Shown here in pieces: positions 56,643 to 63,849 of a DNA stretch of 64,000 bases (within the stretch, counting starts at the first letter, position 1; every line of letters starts with the position of its first letter). The position numbers and the translations under genes are program-made. The notes below the pieces were generated by a model that was not told where the DNA came from, made no database searches, and saw nothing but the letters and a program-made list of their open reading frames with translations. The stretch comes from an uncultured Pelagibacteraceae bacterium (GTDB lineage: Bacteria > Pseudomonadota > Alphaproteobacteria > Pelagibacterales > Pelagibacteraceae): NCBI GenBank assembly GCA_902518155.1, contig CABYFA010000003.1:31885-95884 (forward strand). The letters are read 5' to 3'.

Positions 56643-57567
56643 AATATTGTTATCTGCTCCACGAGGATTTTGTGCCGGTGTTGAACGGGCAATTGAAATT
56701 GTTGAAAAATCAATTCAAAAGTATGGTTCTCCAGTTTATGTTAGACATGAAATAGTACACAATAAATTTGTTGTTGATGACCTAAGGAATAAAGGTGCAA
56801 TATTTGTGGAAGAGCTTGAAGAAATTGAAGACAAAACAAGACCAGTTATTTTTTCTGCACATGGTGTTCCAAAAAAAATACCACAAGATGCAAAAAACTA
56901 TAATATGACTTATGTTGATGCAACATGTCCCTTGGTTTCTAAAGTTCATAGAGAGGCTGAAAATCTTCATAAGGCTGGATACCATTTAATCTTAATAGGG
57001 CATGAAAATCATCCTGAGGTAATTGGAACAATGGGGCAACTGCCTAAAGGATCTATCGATCTTATCCAAAATGAAGACGAAGCCAATAATTATGATCCAA
57101 AAAATTTTGAAAAGATTGCCTATGTTACTCAAACAACTCTATCAGTAGATGATACAAAAGATATAATATCAATACTTAAAGAAAAATTTTCAAATATTAG
57201 AGAGCCTGCAAAAGAGGATATTTGTTATGCAACAACTAATAGACAAATGGCTGTTAAAAACATTGCAAAAAAGTGTGATCTGTTTTTTGTTATTGGCAGT
57301 CGAAATTCATCTAACTCAGTAAGACTTGTAGAGGTTGCTAAAAAGTCGGGGTGTGAAAACTCAATACTGATCCACTCACAAAGTGAAATTCCATTCAACT
57401 TAATTGAAAATTCAAATATAATCGGAATTTCATCTGGTGCGTCTGCCCCTGAAATACTTGTCGAAAATTTCATTAAAGAATTGAAAAATAAATTTACAGT
57501 CACTATAGAAGAAGTGGAAATTATAAAAGAAAACGTTGTTTTTCGCGTTCCGAAAAAATTAAATTAA
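56623..57567 (+). CDS. ispH: 4-hydroxy-3-methylbut-2-enyl diphosphate reductase
   Basis: IspH makes IPP and DMAPP, the last step of the non-mevalonate pathway. The 314-residue 4Fe-4S protein has the three cluster cysteines in PRGFCAGVERAIEIVE, VDATCPLVSKVHREAENLH and REPAKEDICYATTNRQMAVK, and the active-site Glu in GHENHPEVIGTMGQ. In other alphaproteobacteria ispH-thrB-rnhA is a conserved run; here the crt genes directly precede and overlap it by 20 bases, coupling isoprenoid supply to retinal synthesis. Confidence 0.97.
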   Translation: MKNKELKILLSAPRGFCAGVERAIEIVEKSIQKYGSPVYVRHEIVHNKFVVDDLRNKGAIFVEELEEIEDKTRPVIFSAHGVPKKIPQDAKNYNMTYVDATCPLVSKVHREAENLHKAGYHLILIGHENHPEVIGTMGQLPKGSIDLIQNEDEANNYDPKNFEKIAYVTQTTLSVDDTKDIISILKEKFSNIREPAKEDICYATTNRQMAVKNIAKKCDLFFVIGSRNSSNSVRLVEVAKKSGCENSILIHSQSEIPFNLIENSNIIGISSGASAPEILVENFIKELKNKFTVTIEEVEIIKENVVFRVPKKLN

Positions 57568-58533
57568 ATGGCTGTTTACACTAAGATAAATAAGAAAGAT
57601 ATTTCGTATATTAATAAAAAATTTGAAAATCAAAAATTTTTAAGTTTTAAAGGTATAAAACAAGGTATTGAAAATACTAATTATTTATTAAAATCGAAAA
57701 ACAATAAATTTATATTAACTATATTCGAAAAAAGAGTCCAAAAAAAAGAAATACCTTTTTTTATGAAATTAATGGATCAACTAAATGATCTAAAGATAAG
57801 ATGTCCAAAACCATTGAAAAATCATGATGGAAAATATCTATTTAAAATCAAGAATAAGGTTGCTTGTGTTGTTTCATTTCTTGATGGAAAGGATAAAAAA
57901 AATCTTAGTTTGAAGAATTGTTATGATATTGGAAAAACTGTTGCTCAAATGCACTCTTCCTCGAAAAAAATAAGATTGTTTAGAAAAAACTCAATGAATA
58001 TAAAAAATTTAAGTCCACTATTAAAAAGTATTAAATTTAAATCAAAAAAATTCATTAATTTAGAAAAATTTCTCAAAAGTAATTTTAAAGAAATTAAAAA
58101 TAAATGGCCAAAAAAATTGCCTAATGGAATAATACATGGTGATCTTTTTATCGATAATATATTTTTTAAAAAAAATAAGATCTCTGGAATTATTGATTTT
58201 TATTTTGCTGCAAACGATTATTTTATGTATGAAATTGCAATATGTGTCAACGCTCTTTGTTTTGATAAGAAAAAATCACAATTTAAATTAAATAAAAAAA
58301 AGGTTAAAAATTTAATTAGAGGATATGAGAGTATTAAAAAAATCTCTGGAATTGAAAAAAAATCATTGAATATTTTATGTCGAGCTGCTGCGATGAGATA
58401 TTTTCTTACAAGACTTTACGACTACACAAATACTCCAAAAACTGCTTTGATTAAAATTAAGGATCCAAGAGAATATTATCAAAAACTGATAATTCATAAT
58501 AATTTAAAAAACTATAGAGATTATTTAGGTTAA
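57568..58533 (+). CDS. thrB: Homoserine kinase, ThrB2 (APH-fold) type
   Basis: Phosphorylates homoserine for threonine synthesis. The 321-residue protein has the aminoglycoside-phosphotransferase-like fold of the type II homoserine kinase, not the GHMP fold: catalytic loop GIIHGDLFIDNIFFKKNKIS (near residue 187) and metal-binding IDFYFAANDYFMYEIAI (near residue 205). The N-terminal lobe has QGIENTNYLLKSKNNKFILT. It starts directly after the ispH stop and overlaps rnhA by one base. thrC lies 2 kb away on the opposite strand. Confidence 0.92.
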   Translation: MAVYTKINKKDISYINKKFENQKFLSFKGIKQGIENTNYLLKSKNNKFILTIFEKRVQKKEIPFFMKLMDQLNDLKIRCPKPLKNHDGKYLFKIKNKVACVVSFLDGKDKKNLSLKNCYDIGKTVAQMHSSSKKIRLFRKNSMNIKNLSPLLKSIKFKSKKFINLEKFLKSNFKEIKNKWPKKLPNGIIHGDLFIDNIFFKKNKISGIIDFYFAANDYFMYEIAICVNALCFDKKKSQFKLNKKKVKNLIRGYESIKKISGIEKKSLNILCRAAAMRYFLTRLYDYTNTPKTALIKIKDPREYYQKLIIHNNLKNYRDYLG

Positions 58534-58955
58534 TGATTAAAATTTATACCGATGGTTCATGTCTTGGTAATCCAGGTAATGGGGGTTGGGCAGCAATAAT
58601 TTTAAATGATGGGAAAAAAACTGAACTCAAAGGAAGTAAAAAAGATACGACAAATAATCAGATGGAATTGTTAGCACCTATAGAGGCGCTTAAAAAAATT
58701 CCAAAAGGAAGCAAAGTTCAAATTTTTACAGATTCTAAATATGTTAAGTCTGGAATAACAGAATGGATACACAATTGGAAAAAAAATGGATGGAAAACTG
58801 CAAACAAAAAAGAAGTGAGTAATAAAGCTCTTTGGACAGAATTAGATCTATTAAATAATGAGTTTGAAATAAGTTGGAACTGGGTAAAAGCTCATTCAAC
58901 TGATGAATTGAATAATGAAGTAGATTTACTTGCTAGAGATGCTGCCAACTTATAG
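58533..58955 (+). CDS. rnhA: Ribonuclease HI
   Basis: RNase HI removes RNA from RNA-DNA hybrids, such as R-loops and Okazaki primers. The 140-residue protein has the catalytic residues in IYTDGSCLGNPGNGGWAAII (Asp near 6), TNNQMELLAPIEAL (Glu near 44), IFTDSKYVKSGITEWI (Asp near 66) and NNEVDLLARDAA near the C-terminus. The basic protrusion (HNWKKNGWKTANKKEVSNKA) is present. The start overlaps the thrB stop by one base. A hairpin element lies immediately downstream. Confidence 0.97.
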   Translation: MIKIYTDGSCLGNPGNGGWAAIILNDGKKTELKGSKKDTTNNQMELLAPIEALKKIPKGSKVQIFTDSKYVKSGITEWIHNWKKNGWKTANKKEVSNKALWTELDLLNNEFEISWNWVKAHSTDELNNEVDLLARDAANL

Positions 58956-58957
58956 TT

Positions 58958-58982
58958 GGGGCACCTGGCAACAGAACGCCCC
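58958..58982 (+). repeat. Hairpin repeat, copy A, after rnhA
   Basis: An outer stem GGGGC/GCCCC encloses an inner stem CTG/CAG with a GCAA tetraloop. The core CCTGGCAACAGA (58964-58975) recurs identically 888 bases downstream at 59852-59863 in the same orientation. The element begins 3 bases after the rnhA stop and could act as a transcription end or a processing signal. No T-run follows. Confidence 0.55.
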
Positions 58983-59029
58983 TTCTCATTAAATAACTAA
59001 AGTGAGTCAATATTAATTTGTTTTAAGAC

Positions 59030-59066
59030 AGCATACACTAAAGCATACACCTAAAAAATACACTAA
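59030..59066. repeat. Short imperfect tandem repeat
   Basis: Three tandem copies of a 12-13 base unit: AGCATACACTAA (59030-59041), AGCATACACCTAA (59042-59054) and AAAATACACTAA (59055-59066). The core ATACAC is invariant. It lies in the non-coding stretch between rnhA and the unknown exported protein gene. Regulatory or neutral; nothing else is visible around it. Confidence 0.6.
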
Positions 59067-59078
59067 ACAAAATTAGAA

Positions 59079-59102
59079 CTCTCGGAACGAAAGTTTCGGG
59101 AG
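59079..59102 (-). terminator. Strong hairpin, probable terminator of the exported-protein gene
   Basis: CTCTCGGAAC (59079-59088) and GTTTCGGGAG (59093-59102) pair over ten positions (two or three G-T) around a GAAA tetraloop. It starts 7 bases beyond the stop of the minus-strand gene at 59109; on that strand the hairpin is followed by TTCTAATTTTG, a modest U-rich tail. It could also end plus-strand transcripts. Confidence 0.6.
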
Positions 59103-59108
59103 GTTTAT

Positions 59109-59711
59109 TTAATTAATATGAGTTCTCATCCAATTGTCTACTTCTTTTTTTGAAATCGAAATAGAGAGATTATCTACCCAATTATTTTGAATTTTTAAAT
59201 TTTTTTCATATTCCGCACAAGAAACTGCCAATGTATCTCCTGAATTAAAAGTAAAAATGATATTTAAAACATTACTTTTGCCGGTAGGATCCCATGGAAA
59301 TACAAATTTGCCTTCTTCTTTTCTGGCATTCTCATACGATAAAGAAAATTCTTCTACGATTTCTTTTTGCTTTGCATAGCATTGTTCAATGTTATCATCG
59401 TATTCAACTAACCCTCTTATATCATAGATTATAAAATTTTTATCATTTGGTTTTACAAAAAATGATAATGTGTCATAAGTTTCAAAATTACCACTCAAAT
59501 ATACTTCTCCAAACTCATCAGTTAAATAATTGTACGTAGGTTTGTTCACTTCAATTTCATTTGCTATTTCTTCCTTAGAGAGATGGTCTAATAAACTATC
59601 CCCAATACTAATCCCTTCAATTTGATATTCGGATATATCATCACCAAAAGAAGGTGTTGAAAAACTGAAGAGAATTAAAAACAGATAAGTAGATAGTTTT
59701 TTCATAATCAT
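59109..59711 (-). CDS. Putative exported protein of unknown function
   Basis: I cannot name the function. The 200-residue product has a clear signal peptide (residues 1-24, hydrophobic core LSTYLFLILFSFSTPSFG) and a mature part beginning DDISEYQIEGISIGDSLLDH. The rest is mixed alpha/beta with many acidic and aromatic residues (SFFVKPNDKNFIIYDIRGLV) and two cysteines (EQCYAKQKEI, VSCAEYEK). I have the impression that proteins starting DDISEY-x-IEG-x-SIGDSLL are common in SAR11 genomes, but that cannot be checked here. It is flanked by repeats and sits between rnhA and the peroxiredoxin gene. The promoter position favours the ATG at 59711; MKK at 59705 is an alternative. Confidence 0.8.
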   Translation of the reverse strand: MIMKKLSTYLFLILFSFSTPSFGDDISEYQIEGISIGDSLLDHLSKEEIANEIEVNKPTYNYLTDEFGEVYLSGNFETYDTLSFFVKPNDKNFIIYDIRGLVEYDDNIEQCYAKQKEIVEEFSLSYENARKEEGKFVFPWDPTGKSNVLNIIFTFNSGDTLAVSCAEYEKNLKIQNNWVDNLSISISKKEVDNWMRTHIN

Positions 59712-59717
59712 TACTAT

Positions 59718-59808
59718 AATTTAGTCTATCACTTGACCACTTTCAACGAAGTAGAAAGGCAAACCTTGGACAAAATAAGGAGATCTCTCAACGAAGTTTT
59801 CAACGAAG
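59718..59808 (-). promoter_or_regulatory. Promoter with three TCAACGAAG repeats
   Basis: Minus strand: -35 TTGAAA (59741-59746), 17-base spacer, -10 TAAATT (59718-59723), then six bases to the ATG at 59711. The nonamer TCAACGAAG (plus strand) occurs at 59743-59751, overlapping the -35, and at 59788-59796 and 59800-59808 further upstream. This repeated element is a candidate regulator-binding site. Confidence 0.55.
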
Positions 59809-59850
59809 CAATTTGATTAAGTTAGCAAATATACTAATTTCTAATCAATT

Positions 59851-59871
59851 GCCTGGCAACAGAGCTGCCCT
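59851..59871 (+). repeat. Hairpin repeat, copy B, before the peroxiredoxin stop
   Basis: Contains the same CCTGGCAACAGA core (59852-59863) as the copy after rnhA, followed by a similar GCCCT end. The inner CTG-GCAA-CAG hairpin is kept but the outer GC-rich stem is degraded. It ends 3 bases before the stop of the minus-strand peroxiredoxin gene at 59874. Together the two copies bracket the exported-protein gene. Confidence 0.5.
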
Positions 59872-59873
59872 AC

Positions 59874-60362
59874 TTAAATTAGATTATTTAATAAGTTTTC
59901 TGCTGAAGTTAAACCACATTCTTTAGTTTCTTTTTCAACATGGATATTAACGACTGTGAAATTTTCAATCACCATTAAATAACGATTTGATCTAATTCCC
60001 ATACCTTTTGCATTACGATCAACTTCTGCCCCAATTGCTTTCGTAAATAATAAATATGGGTCAGATAACATTTTAATTTTATCTCCAGTATTATTAATCT
60101 CTCCCCAACCATTCATTACGTAAGGATCATTTACTGATAAACAAAATATATTTTCTATTCCTTTTGCTTTAATTTTTTCTGCATTTGCTACAAAACCTGG
60201 TAAGTGAAGTTTGGAGCAAGTTGATGTAAACGCCCCAGGTAAACCAAACAAAACGACTTTACCATTGCCAATAGTTTCTCTTAATTTGCTTTTTTGAGGT
60301 TCTCCATCAACAAGTTGAAAAATCTCTGTATCTGGGAGTTGATCTTTTATTTTAAGTTTCAT
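59874..60362 (-). CDS. Peroxiredoxin, Prx5/AhpE-like
   Basis: Thiol peroxidase of 162 residues that reduces hydrogen peroxide and organic peroxides. The peroxidatic cysteine lies in LPGAFTSTCSKLHLPGFVAN near residue 50, the Prx5-type P-G-A-F-T-x-x-C signature; further cysteines are at NIFCLSVND and TKECGLTSAE, the latter a candidate resolving cysteine. RSNRYLMVIENFTVVNIHVE is also typical. Probably glutathione- or thioredoxin-dependent; trxB is in the window. It overlaps the upstream thrC by 4 bases. Confidence 0.93.
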   Translation of the reverse strand: MKLKIKDQLPDTEIFQLVDGEPQKSKLRETIGNGKVVLFGLPGAFTSTCSKLHLPGFVANAEKIKAKGIENIFCLSVNDPYVMNGWGEINNTGDKIKMLSDPYLLFTKAIGAEVDRNAKGMGIRSNRYLMVIENFTVVNIHVEKETKECGLTSAENLLNNLI

Positions 60363-61732
60363 ATCGAATTCATTACATATTTTTTAACTTTTTCAATATC
60401 ATTTGATAAAAGTTCAAATTTTTCTTTTCTATCATTAACGTATTTAAGACTATCTGGTAAATTTTCAGTTTTTGAAATTGCATCTTCTATTGCTTTTGGA
60501 AATTTACATGGGTGTGCAGTTGATAATACAACACAATTTTTTTCCAATCCTAATTTTCTTACAGCACCAATCCCTACTGCAGTATGTGGATCCACTACCA
60601 TCTGATGCTCATCATTAATGGTTTTTATCATTTTAACAGTTTCGTTTTCATCAAGCATTTCAGATATAAAATTCTTTTTGATTTTATCTAAGTCGTTTTT
60701 ATCAATCTTATAAGTGTTATTTTTTATTTCAGCCATTACATCTTTTGTAACTTCAGAGTTACAATCTTTGACGTCGTATAAAAGCCTTTCGAAATTACTT
60801 GCAATTTGTATATCCATACTTGGAGTATTTGTTTCCTCAACTTTCTTTTGACTATAATCACCACCAGATATTGCTCTGTGCAGTATGTCATTTTTATTTG
60901 TAGCTACGATTAGTTTATCAATTGGTAGACCTAGTTTTTTTGCTAAATAACCGGCATAAATATCACCAAAGTTTCCTGTTGGAACAGAAAAGGATAAAGG
61001 TTGACCATTTCCAACTTTAAAGTAAGCGTAAAAATAATACACCGATTGAGCAACTATTCTTGCCCAATTAATTGAATTTACACCCGACATATTGATTGCT
61101 TTAGAAAATTTTTCGTCATTAAACATTGCTTTAACTAAATTTTGGCAATCGTCAAAATTGCCCTCTACCGCAATGTTAAACACATTATTCTCTTCATGTA
61201 TGGTCATTAGTCTTCTTTGTACTGGTGAAATCTTATTATTAGGGTGCAATACAAAAACATTTAAATTGTTTTTTCCCTTTAAAGCGTCTATGGCAGCAGC
61301 ACCCGTATCGCCTGAAGTTGCAACAATTATATTAATTTTTTTTTGATCACGGCCTAAATGATATTGATAAAAATTACCTATTAATTGCATTGCGATATCT
61401 TTAAATGCAAGTGTAGGTCCATGAAATAATTCTAATACTTTTAAATCTCCTAGATCTGATATTTTTACAACATCGTCGGATCTGAAATTTGAATATGATT
61501 TTGAAATCAAAGAGATTAGATCATCTTTAGACATGAAATCTCCTATAAATGGATAAATTATTTCAGCAGCCAAATCATTGTAACTCAGGTTTTTTAGATT
61601 ATCTAATTCTTCCTTTTTAAAGGGTTTAATTGATTTTGGAACAAATAGCCCCCCATCATCTGCCAAACCTTTGAGGAAAACATCTTTAAAAGTAAAGTTT
61701 TTCTGATTATTTCTTGTACTTATATAATTCAT
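60359..61732 (-). CDS. thrC: Threonine synthase
   Basis: PLP enzyme that converts O-phosphohomoserine to threonine. The 457-residue protein begins MNYISTRNNQKNFTFKDVFL, as in the proteobacterial long class, and has the PLP-lysine in LFHGPTLAFKDIAMQLIGNF near residue 108, IVATSGDTGAAAIDALKGK near residue 137, and FSVPTGNFGDIYAGYLAKKL near residue 240. Its substrate comes from ThrB, encoded nearby on the other strand. It is followed by the peroxiredoxin gene (4-base overlap) and preceded by surf1 without a gap. Confidence 0.96.
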   Translation of the reverse strand: MNYISTRNNQKNFTFKDVFLKGLADDGGLFVPKSIKPFKKEELDNLKNLSYNDLAAEIIYPFIGDFMSKDDLISLISKSYSNFRSDDVVKISDLGDLKVLELFHGPTLAFKDIAMQLIGNFYQYHLGRDQKKINIIVATSGDTGAAAIDALKGKNNLNVFVLHPNNKISPVQRRLMTIHEENNVFNIAVEGNFDDCQNLVKAMFNDEKFSKAINMSGVNSINWARIVAQSVYYFYAYFKVGNGQPLSFSVPTGNFGDIYAGYLAKKLGLPIDKLIVATNKNDILHRAISGGDYSQKKVEETNTPSMDIQIASNFERLLYDVKDCNSEVTKDVMAEIKNNTYKIDKNDLDKIKKNFISEMLDENETVKMIKTINDEHQMVVDPHTAVGIGAVRKLGLEKNCVVLSTAHPCKFPKAIEDAISKTENLPDSLKYVNDRKEKFELLSNDIEKVKKYVMNSI

Positions 61733-62386
61733 TTAATAATTCTTTTTTCTAAAATATAGATATAGCAAAAGAATTGAAATCGCTAATGAAAACCATGTCA
61801 TTGCATATTTTTTATGATTGTTGGAAATATTAGCAGTAATTTTTTTTGGTCTAGGAAACTGATAATTTCCATCTAAATATATTATGTACTTAGAAAATTC
61901 TTTACCAGTAAATTTTGAGATATCTTCTCTATTCAAACTAAACCAGTAATTTTCTTTTATATCATTATCTGGTTTAAATATATTTTTTCTTCCCTGTGTT
62001 TTAAGAGTTCCTTCTATATTGTTTTGATCCAATATATTTATCTCTGGTGTATTTTTTTTTTCAAATGGTATCCATCCTCTATTGAGTAAATAGTTTTCAC
62101 CATCTATTAGAATTGGATTTAAAACTTCAAACCCAGGTGTTCCAGAGTCATTTAAATTATATAAATAAATCTGTTTCTCAAAATCAACGCGACCTGATGT
62201 TTTGATTTTAAGATAATTTTGTTGATTAGATTGTGAAAGTTGAACTGGAGGATTTTTCAATGAATTTTCAATTTCTAAAATGAGATTATTCTTCCAATTT
62301 AAACGAATTACTTGCCAAGTACCTAAAGCAATAAAAACAAAGATAAAAAATATAATAAAAACTGAAAATAAAAATTTATGTCTCAA
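61733..62386 (-). CDS. SURF1-family cytochrome oxidase biogenesis protein
   Basis: SURF1 assists haem a insertion into cytochrome c oxidase. The 217-residue protein has the usual two transmembrane helices at the ends (FLFSVFIIFFIFVFIALGTW and AMTWFSLAISILLLYLYFRK) and the periplasmic core with GTWQVIRLNWKN, TPGFEVLNPI and YLLNRGWIPFEKK (near residue 95). It lies directly downstream of coxC, a conserved alphaproteobacterial order. Confidence 0.9.
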   Translation of the reverse strand: MRHKFLFSVFIIFFIFVFIALGTWQVIRLNWKNNLILEIENSLKNPPVQLSQSNQQNYLKIKTSGRVDFEKQIYLYNLNDSGTPGFEVLNPILIDGENYLLNRGWIPFEKKNTPEINILDQNNIEGTLKTQGRKNIFKPDNDIKENYWFSLNREDISKFTGKEFSKYIIYLDGNYQFPRPKKITANISNNHKKYAMTWFSLAISILLLYLYFRKKNY

Positions 62387-62395
62387 GGTTCAAAA

Positions 62396-63184
62396 TTAGC
62401 TTCCCCAAATATAGATCGCAGCAAATAAGAATAACCAAACTACGTCAACAAAGTGCCAGTACCATGCTGCCGCCTCAAAACCAAAGTGATGATCTTTATT
62501 AAAATGACCTAACTTTCCTCTCCACAAACAAACGGCCAAGAAAATTGTACCCACGATCACATGAAAACCATGGAATCCTGTTGCCATGTAAAATACTGAA
62601 CCATATATGTGATCTGAAAATGCAAATGTTGCATGATGATATTCGTAAGCTTGTAAAGCAGTAAAACAAACTCCTAATATAACTGTTAAAACTAATCCTT
62701 GAATAAATCCTTTTCTATCATCCTCTAAGAGAGCATGATGAGACCAAGTCACAGTAGTTCCAGACAACAAAAGAACCAATGTATTTATTAATGGTATATC
62801 CCAAGGATCAAAAGTTTCTATATCTTTTGGTGGCCATACATTTCCAACAAAGTCGTTTGGGAAAAGACTCACATCAAAGTATGCCCAAAACCAAGCAACA
62901 AAAAACATTACCTCTGAGGCAATGAATAAAGTCATTCCATAACGATGATGTATTTGAACCACAGGTGTATGATGTCCTTGATGCTCAGCTTCAATAACTA
63001 CATCTCTAAACCACATGTATGCTCCATAAATTAATAAAGCAAATCCAAGGTACATTCCCCATGAAACCTCATAGTGCATGTAGTAAACAGCTCCAACAGC
63101 TAAAACTAAACATGAAAATGAAACATAGATAGGCCAAGGACTTGGATCTACTAAATGGTAATCGTGTTTTTTTTCAGCTGACAT
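62396..63184 (-). CDS. coxC: Cytochrome c oxidase subunit III
   Basis: Subunit III of the aa3-type oxidase, which stabilises the complex and its proton uptake. The 262-residue, seven-helix protein has HDYHLVDPSPWPIYVSFSCL at the N-terminus, GMTLFIASEVMFFVAWFWAY near residue 88, the lipid-binding HHALLEDDRKGF, and GFHGFHVIVGTIFLAVCLWR plus EAAAWYWHFVDVVWLFLFAA at the C-terminus. Located between ctaG and surf1; subunits I and II are outside the window. Confidence 0.97.
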   Translation of the reverse strand: MSAEKKHDYHLVDPSPWPIYVSFSCLVLAVGAVYYMHYEVSWGMYLGFALLIYGAYMWFRDVVIEAEHQGHHTPVVQIHHRYGMTLFIASEVMFFVAWFWAYFDVSLFPNDFVGNVWPPKDIETFDPWDIPLINTLVLLLSGTTVTWSHHALLEDDRKGFIQGLVLTVILGVCFTALQAYEYHHATFAFSDHIYGSVFYMATGFHGFHVIVGTIFLAVCLWRGKLGHFNKDHHFGFEAAAWYWHFVDVVWLFLFAAIYIWGS

Positions 63185-63193
63185 TTTTTTGGA

Positions 63194-63727
63194 TTATGAT
63201 TGTTTATAGTAATCTGTCGAGAAAAAAGTATACGACATAGTTACATCCTGTAAATTTTTTACTGTTGCATCATTAACCATTTCTGGGTCTAAATAAAAAG
63301 TCATCACATATGTTGCAGTTTCACCAGCTTTTAATTCTTGTTTTTCAAAGCAAAAACAACCAAGTTTACTATAATATTTTCCAAAGCTTGAGGGTGAAAC
63401 ATTAAAACTTGCTACACCTGCAGTTGGTTCATTGCTATTATTGGTTACCTCAAACTCAATTTTGTTTACTTGACCCACTTTAACATCCATCACATTCGAT
63501 TTTGCTTTAAAATCCCATGGTAAATTATTAACATTGGTATCAAATCTTACACTAACTACTTTATCTAAAACAATTTTTGGAGCTTTGTCTGCTACTTGAG
63601 TAGTTCCTCCAAAACCAGTAACTCTACAAAAAATCTCATAAAGAGGGACTGATGCATATGATAAACCTAACATCAAAACAAAAATCCCAGCTAAAACTAA
63701 TGGTGTTAATCTCTTTTTTTCTATCAT
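63194..63727 (-). CDS. ctaG: Cytochrome c oxidase copper-assembly protein CtaG/Cox11
   Basis: Cox11 delivers copper to the CuB site of subunit I. The 177-residue protein has a single N-terminal membrane anchor (LVLAGIFVLMLGLSYASVPL), followed by the conserved YEIFCRVTGFGGTTQ near residue 30 and the copper-binding C-F-C-F motif in LGCFCFEKQELKAGETATYV near residue 122. Its ATG overlaps the stop of the upstream small CoxF-like gene (ATGA). Confidence 0.96.
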   Translation of the reverse strand: MIEKKRLTPLVLAGIFVLMLGLSYASVPLYEIFCRVTGFGGTTQVADKAPKIVLDKVVSVRFDTNVNNLPWDFKAKSNVMDVKVGQVNKIEFEVTNNSNEPTAGVASFNVSPSSFGKYYSKLGCFCFEKQELKAGETATYVMTFYLDPEMVNDATVKNLQDVTMSYTFFSTDYYKQS

Positions 63728-63849
63728 ATCGACCTATCAAATACGCCTGTATTATATAAAGTAAAAAAGAAAAGAAAAATCATAAACGCAATAATAGCTA
63801 ATGCCGTAAGAATATTTTTTCTTTTTGTTTTTTTATCTGGTGTAATCAT
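63724..63849 (-). CDS. Small single-helix protein, CoxF-like
   Basis: A 41-residue product, MITPDKKTKRKNILTALAII continuing into a hydrophobic helix (about residues 15-33) and a short tail ending FDRSI. Alphaproteobacterial oxidase operons often have a tiny membrane protein (CoxF) between ctaB and ctaG; this one is in exactly that place. It overlaps both neighbours by 4 bases (ATGA at each junction), which strongly supports translation. Function unknown; presumably oxidase assembly. Confidence 0.75.
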   Translation of the reverse strand: MITPDKKTKRKNILTALAIIAFMIFLFFFTLYNTGVFDRSI

